Positions 42,196 to 50,280 of a DNA stretch of 64,000 nucleotides are shown here, piece by piece. Origin of the DNA: Thalassotalea sp. ND16A (GTDB lineage Bacteria > Pseudomonadota > Gammaproteobacteria > Enterobacterales > Alteromonadaceae); contig NZ_JQDZ01000053.1 in the NCBI RefSeq assembly GCF_000764205.1, forward strand, positions 1 to 64,000. The letters run 5' to 3'. The notes beneath the pieces were generated by a model. That model did not search any database, was not told the origin of the DNA, and saw nothing but the letters and a program-made list of their open reading frames with translations. Every line of letters starts with the position of its first letter. Position 1 is the stretch's first letter. The position numbers and the translations under genes were made by a program.

Positions 42196-43095
42196 TTAGA
42201 AATAACCTTCCATTTTCTTCTTTTCCATCGAACCGGATGAGTCGTGATCGATCATTCGGCCCTGGCGTTCAGAAGTTTTGGTTAATAGCATTTCCTGGAT
42301 AACTTCTGGCAATGTCGTCGCTTCAGACTCTACTGCACCGGTAAGTGGGTAATCACCTAAAGTTCGAAAACGCACCATTTTCTGCATTGGTATTTCGCCC
42401 TCTTTTAATGGCATGCGGTCATCATCTACCATGATCAATGTGCCATCACGCTCAACTACCGGGCGTTTTGCCGACAAGTAAAGCGGCACAATGTCGATAT
42501 TTTCTAAATGGATATATTGCCAGATATCAAGTTCGGTCCAGTTCGATAATGGGAAAACCCGAATGCTTTCGCCTTGGTTCACTTTACCGTTGTAGGTATT
42601 CCATAACTCTGGACGCTGGCTTTTTGGGTCCCAACGATGGTTTTTATCGCGGAATGAATACACTCGTTCTTTCGCCCGTGATTTTTCTTCATCGCGACGA
42701 GCACCACCAAAGGCGGCATCAAACTGATGTTTATTCAGCGCTTGTTTTAAGCCCTGGGTTTTCATCACATCGGTAAATTTTGAACTGCCGTGATCAAATG
42801 GATTCATACCGGCGGCACGACCTTCTTCATTGGTGTGAACAATTAAATCCATGCCGTATTTTTCTGCCATTTTATCGCGAAAGGCGATCATTTCTTTAAA
42901 TTTCCACGTAGTGTCTACGTGCATTAACGGAAATGGCGGCTTCGCCGGGAAAAATGCTTTCATGGCTAAATGCAACATTACGGCAGAGTCTTTACCTACT
43001 GAGTAAAGCATTACCGGGTTATCGAATTCTGCGGCCACTTCCCTGATGATGTGGATTGATTCAGCTTCCAGCTGTTTTAAATGTGTTAAATTCAT
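42196..43095 (-). CDS. cysD: Sulfate adenylyltransferase small subunit
   Basis: A 299-residue protein from the ATG at 43095, which gives the usual length (E. coli 302); a longer frame to 43161 has no support. PP-loop motif S-V-G-K-D-S-A-V-M at 32-40, then H-V-D-T-T-W-K-F and [16 protein letters not shown], hallmarks of CysD. It forms the ATP-sulfurylase with CysN, the first step of sulfate assimilation. It would be the first gene of the sulfate block on this strand. Confidence 0.96.
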   Translation of the reverse strand: MNLTHLKQLEAESIHIIREVAAEFDNPVMLYSVGKDSAVMLHLAMKAFFPAKPPFPLMHVDTTWKFKEMIAFRDKMAEKYGMDLIVHTNEEGRAAGMNPFDHGSSKFTDVMKTQGLKQALNKHQFDAAFGGARRDEEKSRAKERVYSFRDKNHRWDPKSQRPELWNTYNGKVNQGESIRVFPLSNWTELDIWQYIHLENIDIVPLYLSAKRPVVERDGTLIMVDDDRMPLKEGEIPMQKMVRFRTLGDYPLTGAVESEATTLPEVIQEMLLTKTSERQGRMIDHDSSGSMEKKKMEGYF

Positions 43096-43247
43096 TGGTA
43101 ACCATTTAATTAAAGTGAATGAAAAGATTGTAAGATTTTTATGGGCAGGATTATCCCACAATTATGCGGCTGATACTACACCATCTTATTACTAAAACAC
43201 ATTATATCGTTATTTGATAGTGAGAAAGGTTATAGGGAAAAGATCAG

Positions 43248-43405
43248 GGTACAAGGTACAAGGTACAAGGTACAGGCAGTGTATTTGGGATTAATAGAAA
43301 GTGTAATTTAATTATATGTTGTGGATAACGACTGGGATCACAAAAAAATATCATCACTAGTAGCCTCCGCAGACTGCTTGTACCCTGTACCTTGTACCCC
43401 GTATC
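43248..43405. mobile_element. Heptad-bounded element K4
   Basis: 158 bp. The left end is three GGTACAA, one GGTACAG and GCAGTGT (43248-43282). The right end (43371-43405) is inverted: AGACTGC, then TTGTACC-type units and CCGTATC. The interior is homologous to K2 read in reverse. No gene. It lies between the cysD upstream region and the deaD terminator; 43096-43247 and 43406-43460 hold no gene. Confidence 0.85.
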
Positions 43406-43410
43406 TTAAA

Positions 43411-43437
43411 ACAAAAGGGAAGCATATAGCTTCCCTT
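43411..43437 (-). terminator. Terminator of deaD
   Basis: The stem AAGGGAAGC / GCTTCCCTT with a 5-nt loop is followed on the minus strand by TTGTTTT. It lies 24 bp past the deaD stop. Confidence 0.85.
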
Positions 43438-43460
43438 GTCGTTTGTTTTAAAATTGATGC

Positions 43461-45260
43461 TTAGTGTTGACGGTCAGCACGTTCTTTACGTGGCTTACGG
43501 GCAACAGCGGCAACGGGGGCGTCAGATACTGAGATATCCAGTTGCTGGCGACGTACACGGACGGTACGTAGTTTGTTGAACGCATCTTTTGGCATGCCTT
43601 TTGGCAACTGAACGATCGTGTGGTTATCGTTTAAGTTAATTTGACCAATGTAGGCACTGTCTAATGAGATCTCATTGGCAATGGCACCAACGATATCGCC
43701 TGGGCGTGCGCCGTGCTCTTTACCAACTTCAATGCGGTATGCTTGCCAATCTACATCCGGGCGTGCCTGTGAACGACGACGGTCATTGCCACGTTCGCTA
43801 CGCTCACCACGATTACCACGATTGTCTCTGTCATCACGACCACGGCCACGACGCTCATCACGTGAGCCACGGTCATTGCGATCGTTACGGCCACGGGCGT
43901 CACGGTCTGAACGTTCACGACGAGGACGTACGTCTTCTTTTGGTTGTAGCGGTTGCTTTAATTGTTTATCAAACAATAAGGCAGCGGCTAAATCGGTCAT
44001 CGACAGTTCAGAGTCGGCAGCCATTTTTTCTAAGATTTCACGCATTGCGGTTAAATCTTTATCAGCAACAGAAGTCACAAGAGATTGACGACAACGTTCA
44101 ATACGGCTTAAGCCAATTTCTTGAATGGTTGGTAATTCAAAGGTATTAACAGCACCTGATGTGGCACGTTCGTAATGACGTAAGTTATACATTTCACGTG
44201 GGCGTACAAATGAAATTGCAGTACCTTCACGACCGGCACGACCAGTACGACCAATACGGTGAACGTAAGATTCAGTTTCACCCGGTAAGTCGTAGTTAAC
44301 CACTAAGTCGATGCGTGGAATGTCTAAACCACGGGCAACAACGTCGGTAGCGACCATGATTGATAACTTGCCGTTTTTCAATTGCTCAACAGTACGTTCA
44401 CGCTGTGCCTGATTCATGTCACCGTTTAAGGCAGCACTGGCATAACCTAAACGCTCTAATTGCTCAGAGATAGTTACGGTGTCGTTACGGGTACGCACGA
44501 AAACAAGCATGGCGTCGTAATCATAGGTTTCAACAATACGCTCAATCGCAGTATTTTTGCTGATACCAGATACTTTCCACGCCAATTGGGTGATGTTCTT
44601 TTTCGATTCTTTTTTCGCGGCAATTTTAACGTGTACCGGGTTGGTTAAGAAACGATCGGCAATTTTCTTGATTTGTGTTGGCATAGTGGCAGAGAACAAC
44701 GCCATTTGCGTTTGCTCTGGCAAGTGATCAAGGATCCACTCGATGTCTTCTAAGAAACCCATGTTTAGCATTTCATCGGCTTCGTCTAATGCACAAAACG
44801 TTAATTCGTTAAGCTTTAGAGTTTTACGGCGTAAATGGTCCATTAAGCGACCCGGAGTACCAACAACAACCTGTGCACCTTTTTCAAGTTGCGACAATTG
44901 TGGGCCGTAAGACTGACCACCGTAAAGGGTAGCAACACGTAAACCTTTCATCCCTTTCGCAAATTCTTCGATAGCTTCGGCTACCTGAATCGCTAATTCA
45001 CGAGTTGGTGCTAAAACCATCATTTGTGGTTTGCGTAATTTAACGTCAATGTTAGCAAGGGCAGGCAAACCGAAAGCGGCGGTTTTACCAGTACCAGTTT
45101 GCGCTTCACCTAATACATGGCGGCCTTCCAATAAAGGGCCAATGGTTTTTTCTTGGATAGGAGTAGGATTTTCAAACCCCATGCCGGTAAGTGTTGATAA
45201 TAAAACTTCAGGCAAACCTAAGTCGGCAAAGCTAACAGTAGCGTTGTTTAATTCAGTCAT
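43461..45260 (-). CDS. deaD: DEAD-box ATP-dependent RNA helicase DeaD/CsdA
   Basis: A 599-residue protein. N-terminal Q motif (F-A-D-L-G-L-P, N-P-T-P-I-Q), Walker A A-Q-T-G-T-G-K-T at 53-60, P-T-R-E-L-A-I-Q, D-E-A-D, S-A-T and H-R-I-G-R-T-G-R-A-G-R-E-G in the two RecA folds. Then a linker very rich in R, D and G (about 455-505) and a C-terminal DbpA-like RNA-binding domain. It unwinds structured RNA in ribosome assembly and cold adaptation. A ~490-bp untranslated stretch upstream fits the long cold-shock leader known for csdA. Confidence 0.94.
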   Translation of the reverse strand: MTELNNATVSFADLGLPEVLLSTLTGMGFENPTPIQEKTIGPLLEGRHVLGEAQTGTGKTAAFGLPALANIDVKLRKPQMMVLAPTRELAIQVAEAIEEFAKGMKGLRVATLYGGQSYGPQLSQLEKGAQVVVGTPGRLMDHLRRKTLKLNELTFCALDEADEMLNMGFLEDIEWILDHLPEQTQMALFSATMPTQIKKIADRFLTNPVHVKIAAKKESKKNITQLAWKVSGISKNTAIERIVETYDYDAMLVFVRTRNDTVTISEQLERLGYASAALNGDMNQAQRERTVEQLKNGKLSIMVATDVVARGLDIPRIDLVVNYDLPGETESYVHRIGRTGRAGREGTAISFVRPREMYNLRHYERATSGAVNTFELPTIQEIGLSRIERCRQSLVTSVADKDLTAMREILEKMAADSELSMTDLAAALLFDKQLKQPLQPKEDVRPRRERSDRDARGRNDRNDRGSRDERRGRGRDDRDNRGNRGERSERGNDRRRSQARPDVDWQAYRIEVGKEHGARPGDIVGAIANEISLDSAYIGQINLNDNHTIVQLPKGMPKDAFNKLRTVRVRRQQLDISVSDAPVAAVARKPRKERADRQH

Positions 45261-45748
45261 TAATTGTGTCTTCTAAATATAAGCAGATTAATAACCAATA
45301 GGAAATATCAGGCAATTGGCGCCTAAGTTGGTTCCATACGGTAATAACTGCAAAAAAATTCAAAGTTAAACCGCGGAAGACTTATGGCGAGATCGTGGCG
45401 CTATGTAGATATGCTCAATACACAGGCAGTTGGTGATCTATAGCTAATTCGATTCTGCTCTAGAGTTAATCTCTTGATGAACAGTTTGTGCTAGCTCTTG
45501 GCAAGTCAGGTGGCGGAAATAACCACTCTTTAGTGTCAATTTCGCAAACTCTCTGTATGTTTGCGAATTGTAATTCTTAAGTGCTAGGTAAACAGCTGTT
45601 TTAAGAAAGTTGGCGCATCATACCGTTTTCTAAAACTATTGCAAGTAATATTGGGCAATAAATAGTCAGAAAAAAGTGAGGGTAAGTACTTTTTCTTATT
45701 AAATCAAGCGACTAGAAGTCACTGCTTATTTTAAAGGGAAGTGTCCGA
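45261..45748 (-). promoter_or_regulatory. Long untranslated leader region of deaD
   Basis: About 490 bp without a gene between deaD and element K5. It contains a perfect inverted repeat TTCGCAAAC / GTTTGCGAA (45541-45549 and 45559-45567, 9-nt loop) and other short dyads. Long structured leaders are known for csdA/deaD mRNAs of gammaproteobacteria; that this one is transcribed is inferred. Confidence 0.5.
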
Positions 45749-46124
45749 GGTACAAGGTACAAGGTACAAGGTACAAGGTACAAGGTACAAGGTACAAGGT
45801 ACAAGGTACAAGGTACAAGGTACAAGCAGCATTGTTGAGCCCCATGTTTGTTTACAACACTAACTTTGGGCTAATTTCTTACTACCAGAGCAAATGGTTA
45901 AAAATACAAGCGCTCACTTTCAACTTGGGAGGTTGCAAAACAAGCTTGGAATGACGGAATATTTTTTCTAGAGTTTCAAGAAGTGGGTTTCAAGATTGGT
46001 AATGGAAGCAGCTCATCCCCACCTCGATGGTTAATCACTTGTAAATACTAGATATTCTCCAAAAGACATCATCGCTAATAACATCCACCATACTGCTTGT
46101 ACCTTGTACCTCGTATCCTGTACC
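45749..46124. mobile_element. Heptad-bounded element K5 with eleven perfect GGTACAA units
   Basis: The left end holds eleven identical GGTACAA units in a row (45749-45825), then GCAGCAT. The right end (46090-46124) is the inverse: ATACTGC, TTGTACC twice, TCGTATC, CTGTACC. The 40 bp inside the right end (CATCATCGCTAATAACATCC) match K2 and K4. It ends 2 bp before the stop codon of the propeller gene. No gene inside. Confidence 0.87.
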
Positions 46125-46126
46125 TT

Positions 46127-47140
46127 TTATCTTGATTCTTTCATCCTCACCCGCCCTATCGTATTTGCATCGGTGCCGAACCATACTTCATCGGTTTTAG
46201 GGTGATAATACATATAACGAATTGATCCTGCTCCGCTGGGGACTTCGACACTGGCAATAAATTGCTTGGTCTTGCTATCGAATACTTTTATTTTATTGGG
46301 GTTGGTGCCTGTTACCGCCAGCCAGATCCGGTTTTGACTATCGATGGCGGAGCCATATAACTTCGCATTTTTCTGTTCAGGCAAGCGCCAGCGCTCGAAC
46401 GTTTGGGTATTAGGATCATAACGGCCTAAATACCCGAGTTTGTGATCAAGGTAATAAACATCATTATCTTGACCTATCTCTAGTCGTCTTGGCCGCTCTG
46501 CCGTATCGGTTAATTCAACAGTGCTGGTGCTAAAGTTTTGTGGATTAATACTCAGCAATTGGTTGCTGCCAAATAATACCACCCAGGGCACATCTTCATG
46601 ATCGACTTTAATGCCGTACGGCCTGCTGCCCTCGAATGGCATATCAACAAGGGTGATATGTTGTGTTTTTCGCTTTAACAAGCCGACCTTGTTGCCCCAT
46701 TGCGCGGTAAACCAAATGTCATATTGTGAATTAAACACTAAGGTGTGTGGATCGATGGCGGTATCACCGGGCATGATAAATTTCTCAATGTCGCCGGTTT
46801 TTGGATTTAGCTTACCAATGTGATTGCTACGATTTCCGGCGTACCAAACATTATCATCATTGTCGATGATCAGGTTATGCGGGTGCGTTCCATCACTAAG
46901 TGCGAAGCGTTTGAATGTTTTGCTGGTGGGGTTAAGTACAGCAATGTAATTGCCGCCTTGCCCGCAAAACCAAACCTTGCCAGTTGAATCTACCGCCGGA
47001 TCACGCGGCCGAGTGTTTGGCCAGGGCACTAGCCATTCTTCGATATCAATATTTACCTGTGGTTTTACAATTGCGGCACCTGGCTCATCGGCAAAACAGA
47101 CAATGCTAAGCAAACTAAGGATAAGAATAAAGGATTTCAT
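46127..47140 (-). CDS. Secreted Vgb-like beta-propeller protein (streptogramin-lyase-like)
   Basis: A 337-residue protein with a signal peptide (cut near C-F-A-D, about residue 18). The mature part consists of about seven repeats of roughly 42 residues with V-W-F/Y and I-G-x-L-N-P-K-T patterns (for example D-N-V-W-Y-A-G-N-R and Y-D-I-W-F-T-A-Q-W-G-N), the form of Vgb and related six/seven-bladed propellers. Virginiamycin B lyase belongs to this fold, but activity against streptogramins is not implied. It could bind or open cyclic or lactone substrates in the periplasm. Gene stands alone. Confidence 0.75.
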   Translation of the reverse strand: MKSFILILSLLSIVCFADEPGAAIVKPQVNIDIEEWLVPWPNTRPRDPAVDSTGKVWFCGQGGNYIAVLNPTSKTFKRFALSDGTHPHNLIIDNDDNVWYAGNRSNHIGKLNPKTGDIEKFIMPGDTAIDPHTLVFNSQYDIWFTAQWGNKVGLLKRKTQHITLVDMPFEGSRPYGIKVDHEDVPWVVLFGSNQLLSINPQNFSTSTVELTDTAERPRRLEIGQDNDVYYLDHKLGYLGRYDPNTQTFERWRLPEQKNAKLYGSAIDSQNRIWLAVTGTNPNKIKVFDSKTKQFIASVEVPSGAGSIRYMYYHPKTDEVWFGTDANTIGRVRMKESR

Positions 47141-47212
47141 GCTGGTTTGTATCGACTCTATTTCACCTCCCTAAAATATAGTTGAAGATGGGTAAAAAGC
47201 GATGAGAAGAAA

Positions 47213-47459
47213 GCTCCGGGCGGCGGGCAACGAGCTTCGGGCAGCATATTTGAACAATTGATAAGATTTTAAATATTCAAAGCTGTTGGCCTCTGGCTAC
47301 GAGCTACGAGCAGCATATTTGCTCAATGAATAGCATTTTACATATTCTAATATTGTAATAGGGATGGTCGAAATGAAAAACTTACAGTTCTTAGAAACTA
47401 GCGTTCACCCTGACGCCATCAACTCGCTGCCCGTAGCTCGTAGCCAGTAGCCCGCTGCT
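47213..47459. mobile_element. Heptad-bounded element H3 (GCTACGR type)
   Basis: Two left arrays (47213-47247: GCTCCGG, GCGGCGG, GCAACGA, GCTTCGG, GCAGCAT; and about 47293-47320) and an inverted right array (47424-47459). GCAGCAT is followed by ATTTGAACAATTGATAAGAT-like DNA, as in H1. No gene. It fills the gap between the propeller and the DUF4097-like gene. Confidence 0.75.
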
Positions 47460-47466
47460 TGAATCA

Positions 47467-47495
47467 AAAAAGCCCTGCGGGAGTAACAGGGCTTT
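47467..47495 (-). terminator. Terminator of the DUF4097-like gene
   Basis: The stem AAAGCCCTG / CAGGGCTTT with a 9-nt loop is followed on the minus strand by TTTGATTC. It lies 32 bp past the stop codon at 47527. Confidence 0.85.
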
Positions 47496-47526
47496 ATCAT
47501 TGACAGATCATGGTTTGCTTTATCGC

Positions 47527-48288
47527 TTACGAATCAATATTAAACTCGCCTCTTACGGCTTTAACGTTTAAGCCGCCAGAGCCACTTTCGGTAATGGTTA
47601 ATCCGCCGGCATCTCTTACTTCGATATCGCCTGAGCCATCATCAATAGTCACCATGCCGCCAATGTTGTGTAAGGTCAGATCTCCCGAGCCATCATCAAC
47701 ATTTACGCTGCCGGCAATATCGGCAACCCAAATTTCACCCGAGCCATCGTTAATCGCTACATCGCCACTGACGTTAGTTACTTGTAACTCGCCAGAGCCA
47801 TCATCTAGATGCAGGTTACCTTGCACGTTTTTTACGATAATTTCGCCCGAACCATCTTCTATGTCTACGGCGTTATTGATATCGGTAATTTTGATATCGC
47901 CAGAGCCATCATCAATAGTTAACGCCAAATGTTGCGGCACGGTAATTTCCAGGTTAATTTGTGGTGAATTGCCATTCCAGAAACCACTGGTTGATTGATG
48001 TTTGGCGACAAGCACCGCTTTTGAGCCAACTTTTTCCAGGGTTAATTCATAGTTACGTTTTTTGCTGGTTTCAATATCGGCTTGTACCGATATCTCTGTA
48101 GCACCTGCTTTACCGGCAATGATCAACACCCCTGAGCCGGATTCAACCTCTAAGCTGGTTAAATCACTGGCATTAAGTGACAGTGTTTCTTGCAAATGCA
48201 CATCGGCGCTTTGTGCACCAACGTGAATAACACAACCGGGTAAAACTAACGCCATGGATAATAGTGCGGCTACTTTGGTGATTTTCAT
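47527..48288 (-). CDS. Secreted DUF4097-like repeat protein, probable lipoprotein
   Basis: A 253-residue protein. The signal peptide ends in a lipobox-like L-V-L-P-G-C (Cys19). The second half has six repeats of about 20 residues built on D-D-G-S-G-D/E-I (from about residue 125), which predict a right-handed beta-helix of the DUF4097/DUF2807 type. Such proteins occur with sigma/anti-sigma operons in other bacteria, but none is near here. Function unknown. Monocistronic, with its own terminator. Confidence 0.75.
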   Translation of the reverse strand: MKITKVAALLSMALVLPGCVIHVGAQSADVHLQETLSLNASDLTSLEVESGSGVLIIAGKAGATEISVQADIETSKKRNYELTLEKVGSKAVLVAKHQSTSGFWNGNSPQINLEITVPQHLALTIDDGSGDIKITDINNAVDIEDGSGEIIVKNVQGNLHLDDGSGELQVTNVSGDVAINDGSGEIWVADIAGSVNVDDGSGDLTLHNIGGMVTIDDGSGDIEVRDAGGLTITESGSGGLNVKAVRGEFNIDS

Positions 48289-48482
48289 GATGGTATTCCC
48301 TGAATTTGCTGAATAATTTTATTCAATAATTTTTAATATTAGGCAAATACAATCAATATTCGGGCCAACCTTGTAAGTTGTTGTTATTAAAGATATTAGT
48401 TGTTTTTGGTAAAAAAATTCTTTAACCCATGTGGTGATAATTACTAAATAGTGGGGATAGTGACTAACAATGTGCCCTAAAG

Positions 48483-48517
48483 GCCTAGGGCTTCGTGCTT
48501 GTGGCTTCGGGCAGACT
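48483..48517. mobile_element. Remnant heptad array (GCTTCGR type)
   Basis: Five consecutive 7-bp units: GCCTAGG, GCTTCGT, GCTTGTG, GCTTCGG, GCAGACT. It keeps the GCAG terminus but has no inverted partner nearby, so it looks like a solo end. The rest of 48289-48553 shows no gene. Confidence 0.65.
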
Positions 48518-48553
48518 TGGCATTGCTCCACGACAGGTCAATTTTTCAAATTA

Positions 48554-48785
48554 TGCGAGGTTAAAACCCCGCCAACCATACGTTTCCAAGGTTTGCGGGA
48601 CTTCAGTCTCGCAGGTTGGCGGTATCCACGTTATGTTGATTACGGCAAGTTACGCTGCGAGGTTGAAACCCCGCCAACCAGCGGTACTGATCCTCGGTTG
48701 GCGGGACTTTAGTCTCGCGTTTTGGCGGTAGCCGCGTTACGTTAATTACGGCAAGTTACGATGCGAGGTTAATACCTCGCCAACT
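48554..48785 (+). repeat. Family R copies (divergent subtype) downstream of nuoN
   Basis: A right half (48554-48577) and two copies (48590-48679, 48695-48785). The arms and the TCTCGCG / GCGAGG inner stem are kept, but the middle is replaced by TTGGCGGTAGCCGCGTTACG-like sequence, a different subtype. They lie within 40 bp of the nuoN stop codon and are likely part of the 3' end of the nuo transcript. Confidence 0.85.
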
Positions 48786-48825
48786 AGTTACAAAAATTGA
48801 TTTGCGGCAGCTTAAAACAATCAAT

Positions 48826-50280
48826 CTACCCAAAATTTGATAGCGCAAACAAGCGCACTTCGGCGCTGATAATATCTGGCAAGATACCAAACACTAAGAT
48901 CAGCAGACTTAGGCTGACTATCAAGGCTTGTGATAAACGAGTTAAGGGTAATGCTTGTTGCACATTGGCGTTGGCGAACATCACAAAAATGATGCGCAAA
49001 TAATAATACAAGCCAATACCACTACCGGCCACCAGGCTGGCCAGTAACCGCCAGGAGCCATTATCTACCGCCGTAGTTAACAGGTAAAACTTACCAATAA
49101 AGCCTGCGGTTAACGGGATACCGGCAAGAGAGAGCAAGGCGAAAATGAGGGCGGAAGCTTGCACTGGTGATTGCCAAAACAAACCACGCCAGTGTTGCCA
49201 GTCATCATTATCAACACCGGCATTGGCTTTTGAGGTTTGGCAGATAAAGGTAAAAATGAGTAAATTAGCAAGACAATAGGTCAACAAATAAAACAGTGCT
49301 GACTCCCAGGCAAGTTGCGTTGAGCTTGCCGCCAGTACTTTTAAGGTGACTAACAAGTAGCCCATATGTGCTATTGATGAATACGCCAATAACCGTTTGA
49401 TATTGGTTTGCTGCAAGGCCAGTAGATTACCCACCAACATCGACGCAAAGGCGATCACGGTAATAATCAGCATTAATTGCTCATTGGCGTATAACTGGGC
49501 GAAGAACCAAAATTTCACCAATACCGCAAACATCGCGGTTTTCGAGACAGTGGCCAGTAGCATACTTACCGGTGCAGGTGCCCCCTGATAGACATCAGGC
49601 GTCCAAAAATGAAACGGCACCAGGGACAATTTAAAGGCAATACCGGCAATCAATAACACCGAGCCGGCACTAAACAACAGCCGCATTTGTTCATTTACCG
49701 CGCCGGTATAACTTAACGATACGTAATTAAAATGCATATCGCCGCTAAAGCCGTAAATCATTGCCATGCCAAACAATAAAACACTGGACGCGGTCGCGCT
49801 TAAGATCAGGTATTTAAACCCTGCTTCAAGCGATTGCGTTCGACTGCGTAAATAGCCCACCATGCCAATTAAGGCAATGCTCAGTAATTCCAGGCCGAGA
49901 AATACACTGGCAAAATGGTTGGCAATGCTGACTAAACTTGCGCCAAGCACCACCAGTAACAGCAATACGTAATATTCGTCGTGCACTTCCTGGCTGATGG
50001 CGAGATAACGGCCACTGATCAAACAAACAATAACCGCCGACAGGAAAATCAGCAGGTTAACGCCAATAGAAAAGCCGTCAAGATAAAATAAAATGGTCGA
50101 TTGTGTGTTAACCGCCGGCAATACCAATGGGGTGGCACCGGCGGCAATCACTATGCTGATGGCGGTAAAATATTGGATTAACGCCGTGCTGCGTTTCACT
50201 GCAATTAACAATAATTGCAATACGATAGCCAGGGACAATATCAGCTGTGGGGCAATGGCGAATAACTCTAAGCTGCTCAT
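48826..50280 (-). CDS. nuoN: NADH-quinone oxidoreductase subunit N
   Basis: A 484-residue membrane antiporter-like subunit (E. coli 485) with about 14 helices and the family motif H-F-W-T-P-D-V-Y-Q-G-A-P (about residue 235), plus S-S-I-A-H-M-G-Y. It pumps protons in complex I. Last gene of the nuo operon; it overlaps nuoM by 4 bp. Confidence 0.96.
   Translation of the reverse strand: MSSLELFAIAPQLILSLAIVLQLLLIAVKRSTALIQYFTAISIVIAAGATPLVLPAVNTQSTILFYLDGFSIGVNLLIFLSAVIVCLISGRYLAISQEVHDEYYVLLLLVVLGASLVSIANHFASVFLGLELLSIALIGMVGYLRSRTQSLEAGFKYLILSATASSVLLFGMAMIYGFSGDMHFNYVSLSYTGAVNEQMRLLFSAGSVLLIAGIAFKLSLVPFHFWTPDVYQGAPAPVSMLLATVSKTAMFAVLVKFWFFAQLYANEQLMLIITVIAFASMLVGNLLALQQTNIKRLLAYSSIAHMGYLLVTLKVLAASSTQLAWESALFYLLTYCLANLLIFTFICQTSKANAGVDNDDWQHWRGLFWQSPVQASALIFALLSLAGIPLTAGFIGKFYLLTTAVDNGSWRLLASLVAGSGIGLYYYLRIIFVMFANANVQQALPLTRLSQALIVSLSLLILVFGILPDIISAEVRLFALSNFG

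Noticed and set aside
43664-44149. Plus-strand His/Asp-rich open frame of 161 codons
   Set aside because: Antisense to the Arg/Gly/Asp-rich linker of deaD; a codon-complement artefact.
46127-47140. Calling the propeller protein an antibiotic-resistance streptogramin lyase
   Set aside because: Only the fold-level repeat pattern is seen. Vgb-like propellers are widespread, and activity cannot be assigned from sequence reading.
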